NCBI GenBank assembly: GCA_964196155.1
Contig: CAXMRP010000182.1
Coordinates: 1 to 17,035 of the forward strand
Source: CAXMRP01 sp964196155
Lineage (GTDB): Bacteria; Pseudomonadota; Alphaproteobacteria; Rhizobiales; Afifellaceae
Reading direction: 5' to 3'
DNA length: 17,035 bases
Below are positions 7,807 through 15,409 of this stretch, piece by piece. The first letter of the stretch is position 1; each line of letters opens with the position of its first letter. The position numbers and the translations under genes were made by a program. A model generated the notes under the pieces. That model saw only the letters and a program-made list of their open reading frames with translations. It had not been told where the DNA came from and did not search any database.

Positions 7807-8805
7807 ATGTCTGAAGCGAAAATGACCATGCCTGCCGATACTGCCCCGGCAATTGTCTCGGCACAGCGCACACTGGCAACCGAATTATCAGGTGTGGAAG
7901 CAGTTCGCCTGGCGCTTGCCGGGCCGTTGGGCGTGGCCTTTGAGGCAGCGATTGCGTTGATCCGTCAGGCATCGGGCCGGGTGATCGTCTCCGGCATGGG
8001 CAAGAGCGGCCATGTCGGGGTCAAGATTGCCGCGACCCTTGCGTCCACCGGCACGCCGGCATTCTTTGTCCATCCGGCCGAAGCCAGCCACCGCGATCTG
8101 GGCATGGTGACGCCGGACGATGTCATTTTAGCGCTGTCTTATTCCGGCGAGACGGCGGAGTTGCGCAATCTGGTCGCCTATTCGCGGCGTTTCAAGGTGC
8201 CGCTGGTGGCGATGACGGGCCGTGCCGATTCAACGCTTGCCGGTGCGAGCGATGTGGCGCTGCTGCTGCCGCCGGTCGATGAAGCGTGCCCGCACGGGTT
8301 GGCGCCGACAACTTCGGCGCTGGTGCAACTGGTGCTCGGGGATGCGCTGGCGATTGCGCTTCTGGAAGCGCGCGGGTTTACCGCCGGTGATTTTCACACC
8401 TTCCATCCCGGTGGTACGCTGGGCGCAAGCCTGACCCATGTTGGCGACATCATGCATTCAGGCGAAGCGCTGCCGGTGGTGAATAGCGGCACACCGATAT
8501 CCGATGCTGTCGCTGTGATTACGGACAAGGGGTTTGGTTGCGTTCTGGTTGTCGGGCCGGCCGGGCAGCTTGCCGGCATTGTGACCGATGGCGATCTGCG
8601 GCGGCTGATGGCCGGCACAGCCAATGGCCACACTGTCGATGATGTGATGAGCACCAATCCGCGCACGATCGGGGCGGATATGCTGGCGGCGGCTGCGCTT
8701 GAAGTTCTGAACAGCGCGGCGATCACCGCACTGATTGTTGTCGAGGACCGCCGGCCGGTCGGTCTTGTCCACCTTCACGACCTGTTGCGGCTGGGTGCTG
8801 CCTGA
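7807..8805 (+). CDS. kdsD: Arabinose-5-phosphate isomerase (SIS plus two CBS domains)
   Basis: The enzyme converts ribulose-5-phosphate to arabinose-5-phosphate, the first committed step toward KDO, the inner-core sugar of LPS. The 332-residue length matches the KdsD/KpsF family (about 328). The SIS domain spans roughly residues 40-190, with SGMGKSGHVGVKIAATLAS (62-80) and LSYSGETAEL (110-119). The family segment ASHRDLGMV lies just before it. Two CBS domains fill about 205-332. The ATG at 7807 was chosen because it gives family length. A GTG at 7765 in frame would add 14 residues and overlaps an inverted repeat. The ribosome-binding site is weak (GTGGA). It diverges from the outer-membrane barrel gene, consistent with an envelope role. 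Confidence 0.93.
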   Translation: MSEAKMTMPADTAPAIVSAQRTLATELSGVEAVRLALAGPLGVAFEAAIALIRQASGRVIVSGMGKSGHVGVKIAATLASTGTPAFFVHPAEASHRDLGMVTPDDVILALSYSGETAELRNLVAYSRRFKVPLVAMTGRADSTLAGASDVALLLPPVDEACPHGLAPTTSALVQLVLGDALAIALLEARGFTAGDFHTFHPGGTLGASLTHVGDIMHSGEALPVVNSGTPISDAVAVITDKGFGCVLVVGPAGQLAGIVTDGDLRRLMAGTANGHTVDDVMSTNPRTIGADMLAAAALEVLNSAAITALIVVEDRRPVGLVHLHDLLRLGAA

Positions 8806-8823
8806 GCGCTGACGAAAATTTCG

Positions 8824-9270
8824 CTATTCGGCCTCGACCAGCAGCGTTGCGCCATCTGCGCCCGTCACCCGCACCGTCGCGCCGGCTGGCGTGTCCGGGC
8901 CGGTAACCCGCCACACGGAATCGTCGACCTTGACGCGGCCTGCGCCCTGTTCAATGGCGTCGGTCAGTATGAAAGTCCGTCCGTGAAGCCGCGAGGCGCG
9001 CAGATTGAGGTTGGGATCGTCTGATGGCGTATCCTTGTAGCCCATGAACTTGCGGCCGAGAATCGCGGCGGCTAGCGACAGGATGGCAAAGCCGGCGATC
9101 TGGACCTGCCATGGCCATTCGACCAGCAGCGAACCAACACCGATCAGAATCGCGGCAATGCCGAACCACAGGAAAAAGAAACCGGGGACGACAACCTCGA
9201 CGGCGAGCAAAATCATGCCGATCAGCCACCAGGTCCAGCCGCCAAGGGCTTCAATCAGGCCCATGATCAT
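8824..9270 (-). CDS. NfeD-family membrane protein
   Basis: The 148-residue protein has about three N-terminal membrane segments (roughly residues 10-75), including the family-typical AVEVVVPGFFFLWFG. A C-terminal soluble OB-fold domain follows (about 90-148, GRVKVDDSVWRVTGPD). It is the short NfeD form without the ClpP-like protease domain. Its ATG overlaps the TGA of the upstream SPFH gene in an ATGA arrangement, indicating translational coupling. NfeD proteins pair with SPFH partners (compare E. coli YbbJ with QmcA/YbbK), and the pair probably organises membrane microdomains. A second ATG two codons later is also possible. It converges on kdsD with 18 bases between the stops. Confidence 0.93.
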   Translation of the reverse strand: MIMGLIEALGGWTWWLIGMILLAVEVVVPGFFFLWFGIAAILIGVGSLLVEWPWQVQIAGFAILSLAAAILGRKFMGYKDTPSDDPNLNLRASRLHGRTFILTDAIEQGAGRVKVDDSVWRVTGPDTPAGATVRVTGADGATLLVEAE

Positions 9271-10256
9271 GCCGCGTCTCCATCACCAGCCGGCCCGGTT
9301 ACCGGTACCCGGCCAGCGCGCCGGCGCGGACCTGCATCGCCACTGTTGCTGAACGCTTCGCGGGCGATCTCGGTAATGCCGCCAAGCGCGCCGATGACTC
9401 CGGCGGCCTCGACCGGCATCAGGAAGGTTTTCTGGTTTGGCGAGGTGGCAAAGGCTTTCAGCGCCTGAACATAATCCTGGGCGATAAAATAGTTGATGGC
9501 CTGAACATCGCCGGCGCCGATGGCATCGGACATCGATGTGGTGGCCCTGGCCTCGGCCTCGGCCTCGCGCTCACGGGCCTCGGCGTCACGGAATGCAGCC
9601 TCGCGGCGACCTTCGGCCTGAAGTATCTGGGATTGTTTTTCGCCTTCGGCGATCAGAATCGCCGATTCACGCGAGCCCTGGGCTTCCAGGATCGAGGCGC
9701 GCTTTTCGCGCTCCGCCTTCATCTGGCGGCCCATGGCATCGATCAGATCGCGCGGCGGATCGATATCCTTGATTTCGATTCGGGTAATCTTGACGCCCCA
9801 GGGTGAGGCGGCGGCGTCGACAACCTTCAACAGCCGTTCGTTGATCTCGTCCCGGTTGGACAGAAGCGAATCGAGATCCATCGACCCCATGACCGTCCGG
9901 ATATTGGTCATGGTGAGGTTCAAAATGGCGTTTTCGAGATCGTTGACCTCGTAAGCGGCGCGAGCGGCATCGATCACCTGATAGAAGGTGACACCGTTTG
10001 CCGTAATCGTCGCGTTATCGCGGGTGATGACCTCCTGATGGGGCACGTCCAGCACCTTTTCCATCATGTTCAATTTGGAGCCAATGCGATCAACAAAAGG
10101 CACGATGATATTCAGTCCGGGGGTCAGGGTCTTGGTGTACCGGCCAAACCGTTCAATCGTGTAATTGTACCCCTGTGTGACAATCTTGACGCCGGCTAAC
10201 AGGACCAGAACGATCAAGACCAGCAGGACAATGACTGCGATATCCAAACCAAGCAT
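9267..10256 (-). CDS. SPFH/band 7 (stomatin-like, QmcA-type) membrane protein
   Basis: The 329-residue protein has one N-terminal membrane anchor (about residues 5-24) and a band 7 domain (about 28-200). The domain contains GYNYTIERFGRYTKTLTPGL and the conserved AMGRQMKAEREKRASILEA. A long charged Ala/Glu-rich coiled-coil stretch (about 195-250) follows, then a short basic tail. SPFH proteins form large ring or cage oligomers at the membrane and often protect or organise partner proteins. The ATG is preceded by GGAG with eight-base spacing. The coupled downstream NfeD gene makes the QmcA/NfeD class the best fit. HflK/HflC is less likely because there is no second SPFH gene beside it. Function in this organism is inferred from the family. 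Confidence 0.93.
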   Translation of the reverse strand: MLGLDIAVIVLLVLIVLVLLAGVKIVTQGYNYTIERFGRYTKTLTPGLNIIVPFVDRIGSKLNMMEKVLDVPHQEVITRDNATITANGVTFYQVIDAARAAYEVNDLENAILNLTMTNIRTVMGSMDLDSLLSNRDEINERLLKVVDAAASPWGVKITRIEIKDIDPPRDLIDAMGRQMKAEREKRASILEAQGSRESAILIAEGEKQSQILQAEGRREAAFRDAEAREREAEAEARATTSMSDAIGAGDVQAINYFIAQDYVQALKAFATSPNQKTFLMPVEAAGVIGALGGITEIAREAFSNSGDAGPRRRAGRVPVTGPAGDGDAA

Positions 10257-10409
10257 AATCTATTCTCCAATTGCGACCGACGTGTCCCTGAGATGGGGAC
10301 GAAAGCCGGATTTCGCAACGAGCGTTACGCCATGATGATTAAAATTTCGGGCAATGTTCCAACGTTTCAGATTGGTTAACGCCACACTATCGGCTGCTTT
10401 TCGAGGATA

Positions 10410-11489
10410 TTATTCCCAACCCTGCAATTCGCGTTGGACGACCGCCTCAATCACCGACATGCCGGCATCGCTATCATTCAGGCAAGGGATATGGGTGAAG
10501 TTCTCGCCGCCATGCTGGTGGAATATTTCGGCGGCCTCGACGGCGATTTCCTCAAGGGTCTCCAGGCAATCGGAGACAAAGCCGGGATTGATGATGGCCA
10601 GGCGCCGGGTGCCTTGCCGCGCCAGCTTTTCCACGGTCTTGTCGGTGTAGGGTTGCAGCCATTCTTCCGGCCCGAAGCGCGACTGGAAGGTGATTTGCAG
10701 CCGCTCAGCGGACCAGCCGAGATGATCGCGCAGCAGGCGGGCGGTTTCGTGGCAGTGGCCCGGATAGGGGTCGCCCTTGTCGGCATAGGATTGCGGGATG
10801 CCGTGGAACGAAGCGAGGAGGATATCCGGCTCAAAATCGAGGCTGGCCAGATGGGTTTTGATGCTTGTCGCCAATGCATCGATATAGGCCGGATGATCGT
10901 GATACGGCGGCACAGTGCGCAAGGCTGGCTGCCAGCGCATTTTCATCAGCGCGGCAAAGGCCTTGTCGTTGACCGTTGCCGTGGTGGAAGCGGCATATTG
11001 GGGATAGAGCGGAAACAGCAATATGCGCTCGCAGCCTTGCGAAGTCAGACTACCTAGCTTGTCCGAAATCGAAGGTGTGCCGTAACGCATGGCCCAGTCG
11101 GCGGTGATTTGCGGCTGGCCAGACAAGGCGCTGGCCAGTTTTTCGGCCTGGGAGCGGGTGTAGGTGCGCAGGAACGATTCATCACGGTCGTTATTCCAGA
11201 TGGTGGCATAATCCTTGCCCTTTCGCCCCGGCCGGGTGTTCAAGATGATGCCGTACAAAAGCGGGTACCAGAACAGGCGGGACCATTCAATGACCCGTCT
11301 GTCGGTGAGGAACTCTTGCAGATAGCGGCGCATGGACCAGAAATCCGTGCCGTCGGGGGTGCCCAGATTTACCAGCAGCACGCCGACCCGGGCCTGGTTG
11401 TCCGATGGACGATCGCCGGCGCGAAACGCCCCGCCCGGTTTGTCTGACGGCTCCGTATCGGTTGCCGGCGATTTGGGTTTGTCCTGCAC
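10410..11489 (-). CDS. hemH: Ferrochelatase
   Basis: HemH inserts Fe2+ into protoporphyrin IX, the final step of protoheme synthesis, at the inner face of the membrane. The 359 residues begin with an unconserved polar extension (about 1-34), followed by the core from VGVLLVNLGTPD. The catalytic His229 lies in SFHGIP and the conserved Glu310 in CLETLEE. GDPYPGHCHETA and TFQSRFGPEEWL are both present. The GTG start is supported by a strong GGAGAAGGG ribosome-binding site just upstream, and no in-frame ATG lies closer to the core. It lies 86 bases downstream of the metal-transporter gene on the same strand, so cotranscription is possible. Confidence 0.96.
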   Translation of the reverse strand: MQDKPKSPATDTEPSDKPGGAFRAGDRPSDNQARVGVLLVNLGTPDGTDFWSMRRYLQEFLTDRRVIEWSRLFWYPLLYGIILNTRPGRKGKDYATIWNNDRDESFLRTYTRSQAEKLASALSGQPQITADWAMRYGTPSISDKLGSLTSQGCERILLFPLYPQYAASTTATVNDKAFAALMKMRWQPALRTVPPYHDHPAYIDALATSIKTHLASLDFEPDILLASFHGIPQSYADKGDPYPGHCHETARLLRDHLGWSAERLQITFQSRFGPEEWLQPYTDKTVEKLARQGTRRLAIINPGFVSDCLETLEEIAVEAAEIFHQHGGENFTHIPCLNDSDAGMSVIEAVVQRELQGWE

Positions 11490-11575
11490 ACCCTTCTCCC
11501 TCGGTTACAGGGTAGCGCCGTATCAGGAGAGGTAAAGCGCGGTAAAGGCAATTCGCCGGGTGCGAAGCGCTGCAG

Positions 11576-12742
11576 CTATTCAAACAGGAAGAACCAGCCA
11601 TAGCCGATCATAAGTGCGGGAATTGCCGAATAGGCGGTTGCCCAGATTGCCGCCTTCGGCGCCAGCGCCAGCGCTGGGAACAGCGCATCGCCATCGTTGG
11701 AGATGGCATTGGCCAACTGGGCCGAGAGCGGGATTGCGCCGGCAAGATAAAGCGAGGTGACAACGATCTGCGGGCCGCAACCGGGGATGAACCCGACCAG
11801 CAGGCCGACCGCCGGCAGTATGGGCGCCCAACCCTGAAACAGCGACCCGACATCGGCGCCGAACATGTAGACGGCGATCTCATAGACCAGAAACGCACCG
11901 ACCACCCATGCGGTGACGAAATTGGTATCCAGAATAACGCGCTTGCCGATAGCCTTGGTATCGATCGGGCACAGGATATGGGAATTGCCCTGGGTGGCGA
12001 CAGCCCACAGGAATATCGCAAACAGCGCCCCGGCAAATCCGAACCAGCGTGCAAAGCCGTCGATCCCGACCACGGCGTCGACATTGTATTGCACGGCGAT
12101 CAGCGCGCCCATCAAAATTCCCGGCATAAGCCAGATAAACCAGGCGAGGTTGGCCCATCTGGGCAGCCATGGCTGCGGCATGTCGGCAAACGCGGACATG
12201 TCGACATCGGTCGACTGACGCATGAAATCGATACCGTGGATGCGATCGACGATCATGCCGGTCAGCGTGCCGGCGCTCAGCGAGATGCTGAAAATCAGCA
12301 GGGCGATGGCCGGATCGCGGGCGATCAGCAGGAAGGCGGCATCGCCCATGGTTGCGACCAGAACCGAGATCAGCGCGCCGAACGAGGCATAGCCACGGGT
12401 ATACTGGGTGACGATGACGATGGCGCCACCACAGCCGGGCAGTGCGCCCATGATCGCGGCAATCGCCGGCTGCCAGCCGACATTGCGGGCCATCACTTCG
12501 CCCAGATCAACCTTCCAAAGCCGTTCGGCGGTATAAAACAGGACCAGGGTCGCGGCGACAAATACCGTGACCTGCAAATAGGCATCGGACATGGCCCTGG
12601 TGACGACCTCTGTCATGCCGTCTGACATCGACAACAGCAGCGCGATCAACGCCAGAAAGACCAGTTTCCGGCCATTTGGCGCCATTCGTGTCGCCCAGAA
12701 CGCCAAAATCGATCGTCCGGACCGGAGTGCCAGTTCAGTCAT
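11576..12742 (-). CDS. Putative 10-TM metal transporter (ArsP_2 type, annotated in relatives as manganese transporter)
   Basis: The 388-residue protein is almost entirely hydrophobic, with about ten predicted membrane segments. It contains two matching signatures: LPGCGG (101-106) followed by MGDAAF (132-137), and IPGCGP (319-324) followed by DGDALF (350-355). This duplicated PGCG...GDA pattern identifies the ArsP_2 family (putative 10-TM heavy-metal exporter; many homologues are named putative manganese transporter). The substrate cannot be read from the sequence. The start is an ATG 18 bases after a metal-regulator-like palindrome that overlaps its probable promoter. The hemH gene lies downstream on the same strand. 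I infer Mn or another divalent metal, with moderate certainty about the family and low certainty about the ion. Confidence 0.82.
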   Translation of the reverse strand: MTELALRSGRSILAFWATRMAPNGRKLVFLALIALLLSMSDGMTEVVTRAMSDAYLQVTVFVAATLVLFYTAERLWKVDLGEVMARNVGWQPAIAAIMGALPGCGGAIVIVTQYTRGYASFGALISVLVATMGDAAFLLIARDPAIALLIFSISLSAGTLTGMIVDRIHGIDFMRQSTDVDMSAFADMPQPWLPRWANLAWFIWLMPGILMGALIAVQYNVDAVVGIDGFARWFGFAGALFAIFLWAVATQGNSHILCPIDTKAIGKRVILDTNFVTAWVVGAFLVYEIAVYMFGADVGSLFQGWAPILPAVGLLVGFIPGCGPQIVVTSLYLAGAIPLSAQLANAISNDGDALFPALALAPKAAIWATAYSAIPALMIGYGWFFLFE

Positions 12743-12757
12743 TGATACGCATTCCCG

Positions 12758-12790
12758 TGTTGCAAATGATATTAAGAACCATTCGCAACA
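12758..12790. promoter_or_regulatory. Inverted-repeat operator candidate upstream of the ArsP_2 transporter
   Basis: Arms TGTTGCAAATG (12758-12768) and CATTCGCAACA (12780-12790) pair with one mismatch across an 11-base spacer. The half-sites resemble those of Fur-superfamily regulators in alphaproteobacteria (TGCAAATG/CATTTGCA), which include the manganese-responsive Mur type. The spacer is longer than in the usual Fur box. The repeat covers the -10 and most of the spacer of the predicted transporter promoter, a position expected for a repressor. The regulator's identity is inference. Confidence 0.5.
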
Positions 12791-12797
12791 AATTCAA
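12769..12797 (-). promoter_or_regulatory. Sigma-70-like promoter of the ArsP_2 transporter
   Basis: On the minus strand a -35-like TTGAAT (12792-12797) and a -10-like TAATAT (12769-12774) are separated by exactly 17 bases. Each matches consensus at four of six positions. Transcription would start about 20 bases before the ATG. The inverted repeat at 12758-12790 overlaps it. Confidence 0.45.
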
Positions 12798-12838
12798 GTG
12801 CCTTGTACGAAGCTCCACGACCCGGGCCGGGCGATTGG

Positions 12839-12860
12839 CGATGAGCGATCGATGAGCGAT
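12839..12860. repeat. Perfect 11-base tandem duplication
   Basis: CGATGAGCGAT occurs twice head to tail, with a related GCGATTG just before it (12831). It lies between the divergent transporter and metallophosphatase genes. The period is one helical turn, so it may be iterated regulator sites or simply replication slippage. Confidence 0.6.
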
Positions 12861-12919
12861 TCTGTGGTTTTGGCCGGCGCCTTGTTGCGCTAGTGTTGAC
12901 GCAGCGCGTCCGTGTACCG

Positions 12920-12943
12920 GCGGGCGGATGTCTGTTCGCCCGC
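12920..12943 (+). promoter_or_regulatory. Leader hairpin upstream of the metallophosphatase gene
   Basis: GCGGGCG and CGCCCGC form a perfect 7-bp GC-only stem around a 10-base loop, ending 19 bases before the ATG at 12963. It would fold stably in the transcript leader next to the translation start. A TTGACG at 12896-12901 could be a -35, but I see no good -10 after it. A role in controlling translation is speculative. Confidence 0.3.
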
Positions 12944-12962
12944 GCGGTCACCAACAGTGAGC

Positions 12963-14486
12963 ATGCCAAAAATGTTGCACTCAATATTGAAACGAACCGT
13001 TGGCGCCATCGTGGCGGGCGGACTTTTTGCCGGAGGCCTGAGCAGCGGCGCGATGGCCGAAACCGTGAATGTCACGTTCCTTCTGGTCAACGACATCTAC
13101 AAGATGTCCGGCGACAAACAACGGGGCGGGTTTGGACGGTTGGCGGCGGTGGTCAAGGCGGAGCGGGCCAAGGGCGGCAATCTGATCTACGCCCATGCCG
13201 GCGACACGATTTCGCCGTCGCTGCTTTCGGGCTTCGATCAGGGCGCGCGCATCATATCGCTGCTGAACATGGCGCCGCCGGACTATTTTGTGCCGGGCAA
13301 TCATGAGTTTGATTTTGGCGAAGACGTGTTTCGGGCCCGCATGGGCGAAGCGAATTTCCCGATCCTTGCTGCAAATTTGCGCGATGGTTCCGGGGCGGCG
13401 CTTGCCGGCATCGAGGACGCGGTGATCCGGGAATTTGGTCCCGCCAAGGTGGGTATCGTCGGGCTGACGGCAGAAGATTCGGCAGTGAAGTCCAACCCGG
13501 GCAGCCTGAAGATTTCTTCGACAATTGATACCGGAATCGCCCAGGCCAAGGCGCTTCGCGAAGCCGGCGCCGATCTGGTGGTTGCCATTGTCCACGGCAA
13601 CCGCAGCCAGGACCGGGCGCTGTTTGACAGCCATGCCTTCGATATCATCCTGACCGGTGATGATCATGACCTGATGCTGTTTTTCGATGGGCGGACGGCG
13701 ATGGTGGAATCCAAGGAAGAAGCCGAATTCGTCACTGCCGTCGATGTGGCCATCGATGTCACCGAGGGCGACCGGGGCCGGCGGGTGCGCTGGTGGCCGA
13801 ATTTTCGGCTGATCGATACGGCCGGCGTGGAAGCCGATCCGGAGGTTGCCGCGGCACTGACCAACTTTGAGGCGGAACTGTCCTCGGAGCTGGATGTGGT
13901 GATCGGCAAATCGACGACACCGCTGGACAGTCGCAAGGCGTCGGTCCGCTCGCAGGAAACAGCCATCGGCAACATGATCGCCGATGCCATGCGCGAAGCA
14001 GTAGGCGCCGATATCGGCCTGACCAATGGCGGCGGCATTCGCGGCAATACCGAGTATCCGGCGGGCAGCGAAATCACCCACCGCACGGTGCTCACCGAAT
14101 TGCCGTTCGGCAACAAGACGCTGAAGCTGGAAGTCTCCGGCGCTGACGTTCTGGCCGCGCTGGAAAACGGTTTCAGCAAGGTGGAGGATTCATCGGGCCG
14201 GTTCCCGCAGATTTCCGGGTTGCAAGTCGATGTCGATCTGTCCGGGCCGGCGGGAAGCCGGGTGAAGAGCGTGATGGTCGGAGGCGCGGCGCTGGACACG
14301 AGCCAGACCTATACGATCGCGACCAATGACTTCATGGCCCGTGGTGGCGACGGGTATGGCATGTTGGCCGGTGCCAAGCGGGTGTTCGGGGTGCTGGACG
14401 CCAAGCTGATGGCCAATGATGTGATGGTCTATGTGCGCAAGATGGGCGATGTCGCGCCGACTGTCGAAGGCCGCATCAAAATGTGA
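12963..14486 (+). CDS. Exported 5'-nucleotidase-like metallophosphatase (UshA/CpdB superfamily)
   Basis: The 507-residue protein has a signal peptide (about 1-32, ending GAMA), a calcineurin-type metallophosphoesterase domain (about 36-300) and a C-terminal 5'-nucleotidase domain (about 325-490, with GNMIADAMREAVGADIGLTN and the terminal NDFMARGGDGY). Such enzymes hydrolyse nucleotides or related phosphoesters in the periplasm. Visible metal-site motifs are ND-I-Y (D44, Y46), GDT (D81), GNHEFD (N113, H114), VHGN (H211) and TGDDHD (D233, H235). Tyr at 46 replaces the His of classic UshA, and Asp at 233 stands where family members have His. The ATG at 12963 was chosen because it opens the signal peptide. 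An upstream GTG (12912) would add 17 residues, and the ribosome-binding site is weak. A strong terminator follows. The exact substrate is unknown. Confidence 0.88.
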   Translation: MPKMLHSILKRTVGAIVAGGLFAGGLSSGAMAETVNVTFLLVNDIYKMSGDKQRGGFGRLAAVVKAERAKGGNLIYAHAGDTISPSLLSGFDQGARIISLLNMAPPDYFVPGNHEFDFGEDVFRARMGEANFPILAANLRDGSGAALAGIEDAVIREFGPAKVGIVGLTAEDSAVKSNPGSLKISSTIDTGIAQAKALREAGADLVVAIVHGNRSQDRALFDSHAFDIILTGDDHDLMLFFDGRTAMVESKEEAEFVTAVDVAIDVTEGDRGRRVRWWPNFRLIDTAGVEADPEVAAALTNFEAELSSELDVVIGKSTTPLDSRKASVRSQETAIGNMIADAMREAVGADIGLTNGGGIRGNTEYPAGSEITHRTVLTELPFGNKTLKLEVSGADVLAALENGFSKVEDSSGRFPQISGLQVDVDLSGPAGSRVKSVMVGGAALDTSQTYTIATNDFMARGGDGYGMLAGAKRVFGVLDAKLMANDVMVYVRKMGDVAPTVEGRIKM

Positions 14487-14509
14487 CGATCCGGTTTGTT
14501 TTAATATCG

Positions 14510-14537
14510 AGGCCCGCCGCGTGGCGGGTCTTTTTTT
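14510..14537 (+). terminator. Intrinsic terminator of the metallophosphatase gene
   Basis: AGGCCCGCC and GGCGGGTCT form a 9-bp stem (one G-T pair) around a GCGT loop, followed directly by seven T residues. It begins 24 bases after the stop codon. It also marks the left edge of the lower-GC accessory segment. Confidence 0.9.
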
Positions 14538-14716
14538 GGCCTGCGAGTGGCATCTCCGAGCCCATTTCGACCAAGACTTCAATTTGGATGAGCGACTGAT
14601 TTTCGTTCATCAGATCAACTGGCATGGAGTTATCGCACCATCTTTTAGTAAAAGACGTGGCGTGGAGCGTCGCCTATTTTGCGAAGCGAACAGGTTCAAT
14701 TCCAAGGAGTGTGGGC

Positions 14717-15409
14717 GTGAAAAAGAACATCCTAATAGTAGGTGGCACGTCTGGTGTAGGCAAAGAACTTGCGGCGCATTATATCTCGGATGGGCACAAT
14801 GTTTGTGTTACCGGGCGCAAAGACCGAAATCTGCAAGGGGCGTATTTTCAGAAATTCTCCATAACGGGTATCTCGGCGCATTTAGGCTCCGATACAGATC
14901 GCGTTCTAAGCGATTTTCCAAACGTAAATACTCTGATCTATGCAGCTGGTTACCTCCAAAGGGGGCATATCGATAGCCTAAGCGACGATGACCTTCAAAC
15001 AATGGTGAATGTAGGCCTGTTGGCACCTATGATGTTGACACAGCGGCTAAAAACGAAATCGACGTCACCGCTAAAGGTGGTGTTCATAACATCAAGTTCG
15101 CAATATACGCCCCGGGAATTGGAACCGGCATACTGCGCCACCAAATCCGGGCTGGGAATGTTCGGGGCGGCGCTTGTTCGGGATCCTGGAATCGGCAAGG
15201 TACTTGTCGTCGCGCCATCCGGTATCAGAACGCCATTTTGGGAAGGAACAATTGAAGATACTGAGACAATGTTGGATGCTAACTGGGTCGCCAAACAGAT
15301 TGTTGAATTATCAAGCGGCGTTTTTAAGTACAAATACGCAACAATTCTTCGCAATCCCGCGCGAGTGGAAATTGTGGAGTGCTTGGACAACGACCTGAAG
15401 AAAATCTAA
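14717..15409 (+). CDS. Short-chain dehydrogenase/reductase (SDR) family protein
   Basis: A 230-residue classical-type SDR, likely an NAD(P)-dependent cytoplasmic oxidoreductase. The cofactor motif GGTSGVG lies at residues 9-15, and an NAG-like YAAG at 75-78. The catalytic set is intact: a Ser in ITSSS (126-128), with Ser127 twelve residues before Tyr139, and Lys143 in YCATK. PSGIRTPF (167-174) fits the usual post-catalytic loop. The GTG at 14717 was chosen because AAGGAG (14704-14709) lies seven bases upstream and the beta-strand before the cofactor motif starts immediately. Longer readings from 14624 add an unconserved stretch. Sampled lines are about 40-50% G+C, against about 63% in the gene before it, suggesting transfer. 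The substrate is unknown. The MFS gene follows after 186 bases on the same strand. Confidence 0.87.
   Translation: MKKNILIVGGTSGVGKELAAHYISDGHNVCVTGRKDRNLQGAYFQKFSITGISAHLGSDTDRVLSDFPNVNTLIYAAGYLQRGHIDSLSDDDLQTMVNVGLLAPMMLTQRLKTKSTSPLKVVFITSSSQYTPRELEPAYCATKSGLGMFGAALVRDPGIGKVLVVAPSGIRTPFWEGTIEDTETMLDANWVAKQIVELSSGVFKYKYATILRNPARVEIVECLDNDLKKI

Noticed and set aside
10284..10300. GTCCC/GGGAC hairpin between the SPFH and hemH genes
   Set aside because: The stem is only 5 bp and no T run follows, so it is not supported as a terminator or riboswitch.
12743..12962. Possible manganese riboswitch (yybP-ykoY type) upstream of the putative metal transporter
   Set aside because: The predicted transcript leader is only about 20 bases, too short for the element, and no matching loops were seen.
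12981..14081. Long open minus-strand frame (366 codons) opposite the metallophosphatase gene
   Set aside because: It is a shadow of a well-supported gene in high-GC sequence. Its translation is His/Arg-rich with no recognisable domain.
14685..14710. tRNA-like T-arm sequence (GGTTCAATTCC) before the SDR gene, a possible attachment-site remnant
   Set aside because: The bases around the loop do not pair as a T stem, and no acceptor, D or anticodon arm is recognisable. Chance match.
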